The notes: generated from the letters alone by a model not told the origin. 45,362 nt of DNA from CAZMGV01 sp964621525 [NCBI: uncultured bacterium] (GCA_964621525.1 CAZUMS010000032.1:1-45362); one strand, 5' to 3'. Positions 25,701 to 34,406 are shown, numbered from the stretch's first letter. Program-made: numbers and translations.

Positions 25701-26825
25701 TCAGTCCAGCGTTTTCTGGAACCGCATCGTCGTCAGCGTGACCAGAAAGACCAGAATCGTCCCCATCTCGGCGATCTCGGGGAGGAGATCCATGAAGCCC
25801 GAATCTTTCAGGATGATGGCCCGGACGATCCGGAGAAAATGGGTATTCGGCAGCAGGCTGCCGATCCACTGGGCGGGCTCCGGCATCGCCTGGAACGGGA
25901 ACATGTAACCCGACAGCAGGATGTTGGGCAGCATGATGAGGAAGGCGAGCTGCATCGCCTGCTGCTGGGTCCTGGCGATGGTGGAGAGGAACAGGCCGAG
26001 GGCGAGATTCGCCGCGATGAACTCGAACGCGATCAGGTAGAGGAACGGAATCGAGCCCCGGATCGGCACATGAAAAAGGAAGTGGCCGGCCGTGAGGATC
26101 ACCGTCACCTGGACGTAACCGATCAGGATATAGGGGATGATTTTCCCCAGGATCAGCTCGAACCGTTTCACCGGCGAAACGATGAGCTGTTCCATGGTGC
26201 CGCGCTCGCGCTCGCGGGCGATGGCCATGGCGGTATACATCATCAGCGTGTTGGTCAGGATCATGCCCATGAGGCCGGGCACGATGAACACGGCGCTCCG
26301 GAGCTCGGGGTTGTACCAGGTGGCGGGTTCAAACCGGACGGGCTGGAGCGATTCGTCCACGGGATTGAGCCGTGCGGCGATGATGTTCTCCGACCGGAAG
26401 GCGAAAAAGCCCTGCATGGCGACCGATGCCGAGCTCACGATCTGGGGGTCGGTGCCGTCCAGGATCACCTGGACGGTGGCCGTGATGCGCCGGGCGAGGT
26501 TGTCCTCGTAGTCCGCCGGAATGACGACGATGACCTGCGCCTTGCCGGACTTCAGCGTCCGGTCGATCTCCCGGCGTGAGGAGAGCGTCGCGGCAAGGTC
26601 GAACGACCCCGAGGCGATCATCGACCGGATAAGGTCCCGCGACGACGCGGTCGAGCTCTCGTCAACGACGGCCAGAGGCACATGCCGCACGGTGGTGTTG
26701 ATCGCGTACCCGAACAATGAGAGCTGGATCAGCGGGATGCCGACGATGAGTCCGAACGAGATCCGGTCGCGCCGGAGCTGCACGAGTTCCTTCCAGGCGA
26801 CCGAGAGCAGGCGTACGAGGTTCAT
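25701..26825 (-). CDS. ABC-2-type transporter permease
   Basis: A 374-aa inner-membrane permease of the YhhJ/YbhR type. One N-terminal helix (residues about 20-45), a large periplasmic region, then five helices from about 175 to the end. It forms an exporter with the ATPase and HlyD proteins upstream; the start overlaps the ATPase stop by four bases. Related Ybh-type cassettes carry two permeases, only one is present here. The exported substrate is unknown; xenobiotic efflux is the usual assumption. Confidence 0.92.
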   Translation of the reverse strand: MNLVRLLSVAWKELVQLRRDRISFGLIVGIPLIQLSLFGYAINTTVRHVPLAVVDESSTASSRDLIRSMIASGSFDLAATLSSRREIDRTLKSGKAQVIVVIPADYEDNLARRITATVQVILDGTDPQIVSSASVAMQGFFAFRSENIIAARLNPVDESLQPVRFEPATWYNPELRSAVFIVPGLMGMILTNTLMMYTAMAIARERERGTMEQLIVSPVKRFELILGKIIPYILIGYVQVTVILTAGHFLFHVPIRGSIPFLYLIAFEFIAANLALGLFLSTIARTQQQAMQLAFLIMLPNILLSGYMFPFQAMPEPAQWIGSLLPNTHFLRIVRAIILKDSGFMDLLPEIAEMGTILVFLVTLTTMRFQKTLD

Positions 26826-27778
26826 GTGTCCTTCAGGTGGCCGGATTCCTGCTCGGCCTGCACGAGGGCGACGAAGGCGTCCTCGATGGTGGTGCGGACG
26901 GGACGGACCTCGGCAGGGACGATTCCCTGCCGGTCCAGGATTTCCGCGAGGACCGTTTCGGGTTCCGGCGACCGGAACGCCACGCGCAGGGTCGCTCCGA
27001 ACGGGGAGACCTCCTCGACGCGGGAGTCGGCGTTCAGGAGATCCGCGGCCGCCGCCGCCCAGCGGCCGAGATCGGCTTCCAGCACCCGTAGGTTGCTGCT
27101 CGCGAGCACCTCGGCCGGAGTGCCGGTGGAGAGCACTTCGCCGCGGAAGATGAACGCGAGGCGGTGGCAGCGTTCGGCCTCGTCCATGTAGTGGGTCGTG
27201 AGGAGCACGGTCGTTCCCTCGGCGGCAAGACGGTGGATCATCGCCCAGAACTGCCGCCGGCTCACCGGGTCCACGCCCGCCGTCGGCTCGTCGAGGAACA
27301 GGAGCGGCGGGTCGTGCAGCGTCGAGCAGGCGAGGGCGACCCGCTGTTTCCAGCCGCCGGACAGGGTGCCGGAGATCTGGCCGCGCCGCTCGCCGAGTCC
27401 GTAGCGGTCCAGTGCCCGGTCGATCTTGTCACGGCGGGCGGCGCCCGAGAACCCGTAGATGCCGCCGTAGAAGCGCAGGTTCTCCTCGACCGTGAGGTCT
27501 TCGTAGAGGGAGAACCGCTGGGTCATGTAGCCGATCTTCTGCTTGATCGATTCGGGCTCGGTGGCGACGTCGTGCCCGAGGACCGTCCCCTGCCCGCCGG
27601 TCGGCGTGAGGATGCCGCAGAGCATCCGGACGGTGGTCGACTTGCCCGCGCCGTTGGGACCGAGGACGCCGAAGATCTCGCCCTTGCGGACCTCGAGCGA
27701 AACCGACTTCACGGCGACGAGATCCCCGAAAGTCCGCGACAGGGCGCGGGTCTGGATGGCGAGTTCGCCGGTTTCCAT
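26822..27778 (-). CDS. ABC transporter ATP-binding protein
   Basis: A 318-aa ATPase of an ABC-2 exporter. Walker A is GPNGAGKST, the Q-loop lies in YMTQRFSLYEDLT, the signature is LSGGWKQRVALA, Walker B is LLFLDEPTAGVDP, and the switch histidine is in LLTTHYMDEAE. About 90 residues after the nucleotide-binding core form the extra C-terminal domain common in drug-export ATPases. The start at 27778 (METGELAIQ) overlaps the HlyD stop by one base; sequence to the left in frame is antisense to hlyD. Confidence 0.95.
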   Translation of the reverse strand: METGELAIQTRALSRTFGDLVAVKSVSLEVRKGEIFGVLGPNGAGKSTTVRMLCGILTPTGGQGTVLGHDVATEPESIKQKIGYMTQRFSLYEDLTVEENLRFYGGIYGFSGAARRDKIDRALDRYGLGERRGQISGTLSGGWKQRVALACSTLHDPPLLFLDEPTAGVDPVSRRQFWAMIHRLAAEGTTVLLTTHYMDEAERCHRLAFIFRGEVLSTGTPAEVLASSNLRVLEADLGRWAAAAADLLNADSRVEEVSPFGATLRVAFRSPEPETVLAEILDRQGIVPAEVRPVRTTIEDAFVALVQAEQESGHLKDT

Positions 27779-28764
27779 CAGGACGCCCCTGCGGCGGTCC
27801 CGAGGAGCACCTTGCAGGGAACGCCGCCGTGAATGAGGTTGTCCGGCTTGCGGATCCGGACGCGAACGCGGTTCACGAGTCCCTGACGGTCTTCCTCGCT
27901 GAGCAGGTAGCGCGGCGTGTATTCGGTGGTGGGCGAGACGGATTCGACGACCGCCTCGTAAGGCGCCTGCGCTCCGTCCGGAAGCACGGAGGCCGGCTCT
28001 CCGACGCGCACCGTGCTGACCTGCGCCGACGGCAGGAAGATGTCCGCATAGGGGAGGTCGGGCCGTGCGATAATGACGACGGCGGAACCGTTCGTGACGA
28101 CTTCGCCGGGCTTGGCCGGAATGCTGAGGACGATGCCGTCTGCCGGGGCGCGCAGCTCGTAGTGGATGAGCCGCTCCTCGAGCGACTTGAGCTGCGCTTT
28201 CGCCGCGTCGAGGGCGGCCCGGGCTGCACGGATCTCCTCCGCGCGGGTCCCCTGCTCCAGCGTCTTCAGCTTTTCCTGCACCGACTCCCGCTGGGCTTTC
28301 GCCTGGTTGTACCGGGTGACGGCATCGTCGAGCTGTCCCTGCGACACGGTTCCGGATCCCAGCAGATCCCTGATCCGGTTCATCTCGCGCTGGGCCCATT
28401 CGGCCTGCGCCTTCGCCGAATCCAGTTCCGCCTCCACTCCCTTGATCTCGGTCCTGCGGGGGCCGGCGATGGCAAGGTCGTAGCGGGCCTGTGCCTGCGC
28501 CACCTCGGCACCGCGGACCTCGAGCTGCGAACGGTCCAGGGTGTCGTCCAGACGGGCGAGCACCTGATCCTTCTTCACGCCGTCGCCGCGCTGGACCAGC
28601 ACGTCGGCGAGCTTGCCGTTCAGTTCGAAACCGAGCCGGAGCTGCTCGAGCTCGATGACGCCGTCATGGCCTCCGGTTCCGGGTGCGGGGCGGGTGATGC
28701 GCCAGGCGGCGAAGGCCGCCACGGCAAGGACGAGGACGATCAGGGGACGCGGGATCTTCTTCAC
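27778..28764 (-). CDS. HlyD-family periplasmic adaptor
   Basis: Membrane-fusion protein of the export cassette (328 aa). One N-terminal membrane anchor (residues 7-22), a split lipoyl/barrel-sandwich domain (GFELNGKLADVLVQRGDGVKKDQVL and the matching half near residue 205), and a long coiled-coil hairpin between them (about 75-190, Ala/Glu/Lys/Arg-rich). The start is GTG at 28764 behind GGAG. No outer-membrane TolC gene is nearby, nor a TetR regulator. Confidence 0.92.
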   Translation of the reverse strand: MKKIPRPLIVLVLAVAAFAAWRITRPAPGTGGHDGVIELEQLRLGFELNGKLADVLVQRGDGVKKDQVLARLDDTLDRSQLEVRGAEVAQAQARYDLAIAGPRRTEIKGVEAELDSAKAQAEWAQREMNRIRDLLGSGTVSQGQLDDAVTRYNQAKAQRESVQEKLKTLEQGTRAEEIRAARAALDAAKAQLKSLEERLIHYELRAPADGIVLSIPAKPGEVVTNGSAVVIIARPDLPYADIFLPSAQVSTVRVGEPASVLPDGAQAPYEAVVESVSPTTEYTPRYLLSEEDRQGLVNRVRVRIRKPDNLIHGGVPCKVLLGTAAGAS

Positions 28765-28810
28765 TTCGTGCTCCGGACGCCGTCGCCGCGGCGGACCAGT
28801 TGTGCCGGAA

Positions 28811-28856
28811 ATAAAAGGCCCCGGCCTCCGGTGATTGTGTATCCGGAAACCGGGGC
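28811..28856 (-). terminator. intrinsic terminator of acyl-CoA dehydrogenase 1
   Basis: Read on the minus strand, a two-part stem (GCCCCGG and CCGG, with a 3x3 internal loop) is followed by CTTTTAT. It starts 18 bp after the acyl-CoA dehydrogenase stop, before the export cassette. Confidence 0.75.
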
Positions 28857-28873
28857 ATTGTGGAACGGGCCTT

Positions 28874-30133
28874 TCAGCCCATGAGCGGGGGCATCTGGCC
28901 CACCCGCATGATCTCGCGGCCGATCGTGTTCTGCTGGATCTGGTTCGTGCCGCCGCCGATTTCCACCAGCTTGGCGTCGCGGGCGTGCATCTCGACCTCG
29001 GCGTCCTGCATGTAGCCGAAGCCGCCCAGGATCTGCACCGCGTCCATGGCGATCTTCGTCGCCGCCGGTGCGCAGTAGAGCTTGCAGGCGCACGCCGTCT
29101 CCATGGGGATCTTCTCGCCCCTCGCCTGGTAGGCGAGCATCCGGAGCTGCCAGTTCTTGATGTTCTCGCGGGCGGTGAGCATGTCGGCCAGCATCCAGCG
29201 CAGGCCCTGGAAATCGCCGATCTTCTGGCCGAACTGCTCGCGCTCCTGCATGTACTTCACGACGAGCTCGCAGCAGCGGTCGGCGATGCCGAGGCACATG
29301 GTCGCGGTCCCGACGCGCTCGCTGGCGAACACGTCGCGGGACTGTTCCTTGGACGGTTCCTTCAGCTTCTCGCCGAGGAGCTGGTTGTACGGGATCTTCA
29401 CGTCGTGGAGGAACACCTCGCCGGTGGGCGAGCTGTGCATGCCCATCTTCTTGAAGGGCTTGGAGGTCTCGAATCCCGGCGTGCCGCGCTCGACGACGAA
29501 GGCATGGAACGGCTGCTCGCGCGAGATGCCCTTGCCCTCGTCGATCTTCGCGTAGATCACGAAGTAGTCGGCGAACGGCGCGTTGGTGATGAACGTCTTG
29601 TGGCCGTTCAGGATCCAGTTGTCGCCGTCCCGGCGGGCGGTGGTCCGCATGGAGCCGTAGGCGTCGGAACCCGCGCCGGGTTCGGTCATGCCCCAGGCGC
29701 CGATCTTCTCGAACTTGAACACCGGCAGGCCGTACTTCTCCTTCTGCCAGATCGTGCCCTTGTTCATGATCGACTGGCCGTAGAGACCCAGCGTCGCGCC
29801 GAAGGAGAGGGCGATACCGGGGCACACGCGGGCGAGCTCCACGGTCAGGATGGAGGAGAGCGCCGGATCGCGGCCGCCGATACCGACCGCCGCCTCGTCG
29901 TCGTCCTTCTCGGGAGCGGCGGCGCCGCCGGCGGCTTCCCGCTTCTTCATCTTCTGGAACGCGCCCTCGACCATGGCGGGCAGCCCGAAGGTCGTGGCGA
30001 GCTTCTTCATCAGCCGGTAGGGCGGATCCTCCGGGTGGTTCTCGTGGTGAATCACATGCGGCCGCACTTCCTTGTCGAGGAACTGCCGGATCGCCTGCTG
30101 GGCCATCTTGTGGGTGTTGTTGAACTCGAACAT
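28874..30133 (-). CDS. acyl-CoA dehydrogenase (tandem copy 1)
   Basis: FAD enzyme introducing the 2,3-double bond in acyl-CoA (419 aa). Motifs: GAWGMTEPGAGSDAYGS (FAD/substrate), FITNAPFADYFVIYAK, YMQEREQFGQKIGDFQGLRW, and C-terminal IGGGTNQIQQNTIGREIM. The position of the medium-chain-type catalytic Glu (YEGT) is Gly here. The Glu in SERVGTATM aligns with the helix-G catalytic Glu used by long-chain and isovaleryl enzymes, so that chemistry is likely. A Pro/Ala/Asp-rich linker at about residues 80-105 is unusual and differs from copy 2. It has its own promoter and FadR-type operator upstream. Confidence 0.93.
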   Translation of the reverse strand: MFEFNNTHKMAQQAIRQFLDKEVRPHVIHHENHPEDPPYRLMKKLATTFGLPAMVEGAFQKMKKREAAGGAAAPEKDDDEAAVGIGGRDPALSSILTVELARVCPGIALSFGATLGLYGQSIMNKGTIWQKEKYGLPVFKFEKIGAWGMTEPGAGSDAYGSMRTTARRDGDNWILNGHKTFITNAPFADYFVIYAKIDEGKGISREQPFHAFVVERGTPGFETSKPFKKMGMHSSPTGEVFLHDVKIPYNQLLGEKLKEPSKEQSRDVFASERVGTATMCLGIADRCCELVVKYMQEREQFGQKIGDFQGLRWMLADMLTARENIKNWQLRMLAYQARGEKIPMETACACKLYCAPAATKIAMDAVQILGGFGYMQDAEVEMHARDAKLVEIGGGTNQIQQNTIGREIMRVGQMPPLMG

Positions 30134-30178
30134 GGGTCTCGATACCTCCGCCGGTTACCGGACGATCAGTGGATTTTG

Positions 30179-30202
30179 GACTGAATGAACCCTCATTCAG
30201 TC
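30179..30202. promoter_or_regulatory. FadR(TetR)-type operator, copy 1
   Basis: A perfect 10-bp inverted repeat GACTGAATGA-ACCC-TCATTCAGTC. The core TGAATGA-N4-TCATTCA is the Bacillus FadR consensus, a TetR-family repressor released by long-chain acyl-CoA. It begins four bases downstream of the -10 box and so should cover the transcription start. Operator identity is inferred from the consensus; no TetR gene is in the window. Confidence 0.85.
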
Positions 30203-30205
30203 CGA

Positions 30206-30234
30206 ATGCGAACATGCCGGAGGCGGCTTGTCAA
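30206..30234 (-). promoter_or_regulatory. sigma70-type promoter of acyl-CoA dehydrogenase 1
   Basis: Minus strand: -35 TTGACA (30234-30229), 17-base spacer, -10 TCGCAT (30211-30206). The same element recurs upstream of copy 2 with only a few spacer changes, which supports function. Confidence 0.75.
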
Positions 30235-30291
30235 CCGCTGCCGGTTGAGCCCCGTTCAGCGAAGGCTGCCGCCTTCGGCCCGGAGCGGGCC

Positions 30292-31536
30292 TCAGGCGAT
30301 GAGCGGCGGAATCGTGCCGGTCCGCATGACTTCACGGCCGATCGTGTTCTGCTGGATCTGGTTCGTGCCGCCGCCGATCTCGATCAGCTTGGCGTCGCGG
30401 GCGTGCATCTCGACCTCGGCGTCCTGCATGTAGCCGAAGCCGCCCAGGATCTGTACCGCGTCCATGGCGACTTTCGTCGCCGCCGGCGCGCAGTAGAGCT
30501 TCGCCGCGCAGGCGATCTCCATGGGGACCGGCTCGCCGCGGGCCTGATAGTCCAGCATGCGCAGGTTCCAGTTCCGGATATTCTCGCGGACCGTCAGCAT
30601 GTCGGCGAACATCCACCGCAGGCCCTGGAAGTCGCCGATCTTCTGGCCGAACTGCTCGCGCTCGTTCATGTATTTCAGGGTGATCTCGCAGCAGCGGTCC
30701 ACGATGCCGAGGCACATGGTCGCCGTACCGGTGCGTTCGCCCGAGAACACGTCGCGGGACTGCTCCTTCGCCAGTTCCTTTTCCTTTTCGCCGAGAAGCT
30801 GGTTCAGGGGAATCTTCACGTTATCGAGGAACACCTCGCCGGTGGGCGAGCTGTGCATGCCCATCTTCTTGAAGGGCTTGGAGGTCTCGAACCCCGGCGT
30901 GCCCCGCTCGACGAGGAAAGCCTGGATCGGCGTGTCCCGCGTCGTGCCCTGGCCGTTGTCGATCTTGGCATAGATCACGAAATAGTCGGCGTAGGGCGCG
31001 TTGGTGATGAACGTCTTGTGGCCGTTCAGGATCCAGGAGTCTCCGTCGCGGCGCGCGGTGGTGCGCATGGAGCCGTAGGCGTCGGAGCCCGCTCCGGGTT
31101 CGGTCATGCCCCACGCGCCGATCTTCTCGAACTTGAAGATGGGAAGTCCGTACTTCTCCTTCTGCCAGAGCGTTCCCTTCGACATCACGGAGCTGCCGTA
31201 GAGTCCCAGCGTCGCCGCGAACGAGAGCGCAATGCCCGGGCACACGCGGGCGAGCTCGATACCCGCCACGGCACCCATGCCGGGGTCGCCGCCGCCGAGG
31301 CCGATCCGTTTCGGCTTCGCTCCCTCGCCGCCCGCCTTCTCTTCCTTGCGCATCTTCTCGAAGGCGCCCTCGACCATGGTCGGCAGGCCCATCGTTTTCG
31401 CGAGCTTTTTCATCAGCGGGTAAGGCGGGTCCTCCGGGTGATTCTCGTGGTGAATCACATGCGGCCGCACTTCCTTGTCGAGGAACTGCCGGATCGCCTG
31501 CTGGGCCATCTTGTGGGTGCTGTTGAACTGGAACAT
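30292..31536 (-). CDS. acyl-CoA dehydrogenase (tandem copy 2)
   Basis: Paralogue of the neighbouring gene (414 aa), with long identical blocks throughout: FNSTHKMAQQAIRQFLDKEV, GAWGMTEPGAGSDAYGS and GGGTNQIQQNTIGREVM. The YEGT-type Glu is again absent; the likely catalytic Glu is in GERTGTATM. The main differences are in the linker at about residues 80-100 (EEKAGGEGAKPKRIGLGGG). It begins with the same leader and GGAGG ribosome site as copy 1. Both are expected to act in fatty-acid or acyl-CoA degradation, perhaps with different chain specificity. Confidence 0.93.
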   Translation of the reverse strand: MFQFNSTHKMAQQAIRQFLDKEVRPHVIHHENHPEDPPYPLMKKLAKTMGLPTMVEGAFEKMRKEEKAGGEGAKPKRIGLGGGDPGMGAVAGIELARVCPGIALSFAATLGLYGSSVMSKGTLWQKEKYGLPIFKFEKIGAWGMTEPGAGSDAYGSMRTTARRDGDSWILNGHKTFITNAPYADYFVIYAKIDNGQGTTRDTPIQAFLVERGTPGFETSKPFKKMGMHSSPTGEVFLDNVKIPLNQLLGEKEKELAKEQSRDVFSGERTGTATMCLGIVDRCCEITLKYMNEREQFGQKIGDFQGLRWMFADMLTVRENIRNWNLRMLDYQARGEPVPMEIACAAKLYCAPAATKVAMDAVQILGGFGYMQDAEVEMHARDAKLIEIGGGTNQIQQNTIGREVMRTGTIPPLIA

Positions 31537-31582
31537 GGGTCTCGATACCTCCGCCGGTTACCGGACGATCAGTGGATTTTGA

Positions 31583-31604
31583 ACTGAATGAACCCTCATT
31601 CAGT
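31583..31604. promoter_or_regulatory. FadR(TetR)-type operator, copy 2
   Basis: Inverted repeat ACTGAATGA-ACCC-TCATTCAGT, the same core and spacer as copy 1; only the outermost base pair is lost. It lies just downstream of the duplicate promoter, consistent with a coregulated pair. Confidence 0.85.
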
Positions 31605-31608
31605 CTGA

Positions 31609-31637
31609 ATGCGAACATGCCGGATGCGGGTTGTCAA
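31609..31637 (-). promoter_or_regulatory. sigma70-type promoter of acyl-CoA dehydrogenase 2
   Basis: Minus strand: -35 TTGACA (31637-31632), 17-base spacer, -10 TCGCAT (31614-31609). Same geometry relative to the operator as copy 1. Confidence 0.75.
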
Positions 31638-31664
31638 CCGTTGGAGCCGTACGGGACGGGACTT

Positions 31665-33146
31665 TCACTCGGCTGGCGGGACTGCGGAATCGGCGGGTTC
31701 GGGCGAGGCGTGAATGTCTCCGCCCCCGGAGGTTTCGCCGGGAACCCCCTGGGCGGGAATGCCGCGATGCGCGCGGTAGCCGATCACGGGCGGCTGGCTG
31801 AAGTCCGGGGCGATGAGGGGTTTGGGCAGCGGCAGTTCGGGGGCTTCGGCGGCGGCGGGCTCCGTTTCGTCGGCCTGCTCCGGTCCGGGCGGGTTCTGGC
31901 GCGCCTTTTCGAGAGCGGCCCGCAGCCGCTGACGGCCGTGGCGAACGAGCGCCTGGACGGCCGTATCGGTGAGGCGGCCGTTCAGGCCGCCGAGATGCGC
32001 CCGCCCGGCGGCAGCGTCTTCCGCGCTGCCGTCCTCGAAGTAGGAGAAGAACAGCAGGTCCTCCGGGCGGACCAGCTCCGGCTGGGTGAAAAACTTCCCG
32101 CCCATGGGCCCCGAGCGGCCTGTCTCGATACCGAACGTGAGTTCCCGCGGCCCCAGATAACCGGCGAAGTTCCACAGGGGGTCCAGGGGGCGCACCCTTT
32201 CCATCCGGTAGTCCCAGCGGGCGCCGCCGCAGTCGCGGCCGCAGACGATGTCGTCGGCATCCAGCCAGTTCCGGCCCGCGCCGGACGCGAGGTATTCCCG
32301 CCGGAACGGAAACGGCGTCGCCCGCACACGGCGGCGGTAGTCGAGGGGCAGGTCGGGATAGAGCGCGTTCGAGCGCGAGGCGGAGACGATCTGCGGCCGC
32401 CCGGCCTTGGGCCAGGGCATATTGGCGCCGAACACGTAGGTCCGGTGTCCGTCGTGCTGCGAGAGGATCGCCGCCACGGGGAGCTGGTTCTCGTCGAGCA
32501 CGGTCCACGCGGTCACATGGAAATCCAGCGGCCGCCAGGCGTCCGCAGTACCGATCCGGTTCACGATCCGCTGCTGGTCGATGAGCCCTTCGGGGAGGCC
32601 GTGCGTGCCGTACACGAACTGGTAGCGGAGGAAGATCCAGGGCTTTGGCGGCGCGGTCTCGCTGTCTTCCAGCCGGACGTTGCCGTACTGGACGCCGGTG
32701 AACACCCGGGCGCAGACGCCCTCCGAGCCGCACAGGGGACCCGCCGGAGGAAACACGGACCGGGCCGGGCCGTCGGCCAGGCAGACTTCCCGGTTGCCGG
32801 CGAGCGGGGCGAGGAGTTCGCGCCGGGCGTCGGGGGCGAGCGATCGGCCCGTTCCGCAGTCCACGGGGTGGCGGGAGGCCAGGTAGCCCGTATCGATGTC
32901 GATGGGACCCGCCGATCCCCGCGAGACGATGAGCAGCGGGCGGTGGGCTTCGAGGAGTTCCTTTTCCTGGTCCGGCGTCAGCGGACCCCACTCGGGCCGC
33001 GAGAACCGTTCGTAGGCCCGGTTCATCCGCTCCTGGTAGTCCGCGCGGGAACTGAGCGTCTGGCGGGTGAGCGCCCAGCGGAGCCCGAGCGCCAGCGCCA
33101 CCGGCAGGACGAGAATGAGAACGGCCGTGATGAGGACCTTTTTCAC
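31665..33146 (-). CDS. membrane-anchored hypothetical protein
   Basis: A 493-aa product I do not recognise. One N-terminal membrane helix (VKKVLITAVLILVLPVALALG) follows a GTG start at 33146; the frame opens at 33206 with no better site. The periplasmic part has paired cysteines (VCGRDCGG, LCGSEGVC), suggesting disulphides. The last 90 residues are Pro-, Glu- and Ala-rich and probably disordered. It is divergent from the VWA gene. Coding is supported by consistent codon bias over the full length and the signal-anchor; function is unknown. Confidence 0.75.
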   Translation of the reverse strand: MKKVLITAVLILVLPVALALGLRWALTRQTLSSRADYQERMNRAYERFSRPEWGPLTPDQEKELLEAHRPLLIVSRGSAGPIDIDTGYLASRHPVDCGTGRSLAPDARRELLAPLAGNREVCLADGPARSVFPPAGPLCGSEGVCARVFTGVQYGNVRLEDSETAPPKPWIFLRYQFVYGTHGLPEGLIDQQRIVNRIGTADAWRPLDFHVTAWTVLDENQLPVAAILSQHDGHRTYVFGANMPWPKAGRPQIVSASRSNALYPDLPLDYRRRVRATPFPFRREYLASGAGRNWLDADDIVCGRDCGGARWDYRMERVRPLDPLWNFAGYLGPRELTFGIETGRSGPMGGKFFTQPELVRPEDLLFFSYFEDGSAEDAAAGRAHLGGLNGRLTDTAVQALVRHGRQRLRAALEKARQNPPGPEQADETEPAAAEAPELPLPKPLIAPDFSQPPVIGYRAHRGIPAQGVPGETSGGGDIHASPEPADSAVPPAE

Positions 33147-33212
33147 TGGCGGCAGAGGGTAAACGAGGCGGGGTGCAAAGGGCCAGACGGGAGCGTGGCC
33201 TTTCACGCCCGG

Positions 33213-34406
33213 ATGGCTAGACTACGTGCGAGGATGTTCACCGACTTCTACTACGCGCTCCGCCGCCACGAGGTTCCCGTCTCGCCGACGGAGTGGCTCG
33301 TCTTCATGAAGGCGCTCGCGGACGGCGCGGTGCCGGCGAATCTCGACGGGTTCTATAACGTGGGGCGGGCGCTCCTCGTGAAGAACGAGGGCGACTTCGA
33401 CCGCTGGGACCGGACGTTCCTCGAGTATTTCAAGGACATCGAGAGTTCTGCCGACATGATGGCGAAGATCCTGGCGGGCCTGAAGGCCGCCCCGCCCAAG
33501 GAACTGACCGAGGCGGAGAAGGCGCTCATCCAGGAACTCTCGCTGGACGAGATCCGGGCGAACTTCGAGAAACAGTATGAGGAAGGCCACTTCGTCGAGC
33601 ATGTGGGCGGGAAAAAGCGCATCGGCACCGCGGGCACCTCGACGCAGGGAAACAACGGGTTCAACAAGGCCGGCGTCCGCGTGGGCGGCGAGGGCCGGCT
33701 CCGCCGCGCCGTCCAGATCGCCGGGGCGCGCAGGTTCCGGGACTACTCGGGGGACCGTGTCCTCGACATCCGCTCGGTGCAGCTCGCGCTCCGGCGCCTT
33801 CGCAAGCTCGTGCCCACGGGGCCCGAGGACGACCTCAACCTGGACCGCACCATCGACGCCACGGCGAAGAACGCCGGCGACATCGACCTCGTGTGGCAGC
33901 GCAGGAAGCTCCCCGGCGTGCGTCTCGTTCTCCTCATGGATTCGGGCGGCAGCATGTGGCCCCACGCGGAGATGGTCGAGGTGCTGTTCTCGGCGGCGAA
34001 GGGGCTCTTCAGGGAACTCGAATTCTACTATTTCCACAACTGCGTCTACGACCAGGTCTGGAAGAGCTTCCGGACGGGCGAGAAGACGAAGACCGCCGAA
34101 CTCCTCCACGACCGGGTGCCCGAGACGAAGATCCTGTTCGTCGGCGACGCGGCGATGGCGCTCTCCGAGCTGCTGGCGAAGAACGGGGCCCTCGACTACT
34201 TCACGAACAACGAGCCGGGAATCCTCTGGCTCCAGCGGTTCGCGGACAAGTTCCGCCACACCGCCTGGCTCAATCCCGAGCCGCCCCAGAACTGGCGCTA
34301 CACCGATTCCACCGTCCGCATCGCCCGGACGATCCCCATGTTCCCGCTCACCCTCGAAGGCCTGGACGACGCCGTGAAGGAACTGGCCGCGGGGCGGAGG
34401 GGGTAG
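33213..34406 (+). CDS. CoxE-like von Willebrand factor A protein
   Basis: A 397-aa cytoplasmic VWA protein. The N-terminal MFTDFYYALRRHEVPVSPTEWL and a basic middle region lead to a VWA domain (about 230-390) with LVLLMDSGGSM. The metal site is DXGXS rather than the classical DXSXS, a change seen in this CoxE-type subfamily. Such proteins usually act with a MoxR-type AAA ATPase to insert metals or assemble enzymes, but none is in the window. The start could be ATG 33213 (drawn) or ATG 33234, which fits the family N-terminus; neither has a strong ribosome site. Confidence 0.9.
   Translation: MARLRARMFTDFYYALRRHEVPVSPTEWLVFMKALADGAVPANLDGFYNVGRALLVKNEGDFDRWDRTFLEYFKDIESSADMMAKILAGLKAAPPKELTEAEKALIQELSLDEIRANFEKQYEEGHFVEHVGGKKRIGTAGTSTQGNNGFNKAGVRVGGEGRLRRAVQIAGARRFRDYSGDRVLDIRSVQLALRRLRKLVPTGPEDDLNLDRTIDATAKNAGDIDLVWQRRKLPGVRLVLLMDSGGSMWPHAEMVEVLFSAAKGLFRELEFYYFHNCVYDQVWKSFRTGEKTKTAELLHDRVPETKILFVGDAAMALSELLAKNGALDYFTNNEPGILWLQRFADKFRHTAWLNPEPPQNWRYTDSTVRIARTIPMFPLTLEGLDDAVKELAAGRRG

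Larger units (their letters stand above)
28874..31623. repeat. tandem duplication: gene plus promoter-operator unit
   Basis: The unit running from the coding end through the leader, operator and promoter is present twice: 28874-30220 and 30292-31623. Leaders 30134-30220 and 31537-31623 differ at only a handful of bases, so the duplication included regulatory DNA or has been homogenised since. Confidence 0.85.

Noticed and set aside
31572-33212. Long in-frame extension to the left of the VWA gene on the plus strand
   Set aside because: It is antisense to the 31665-33146 gene, has shadow-frame composition, and the family N-terminus begins at 33213 or 33234.
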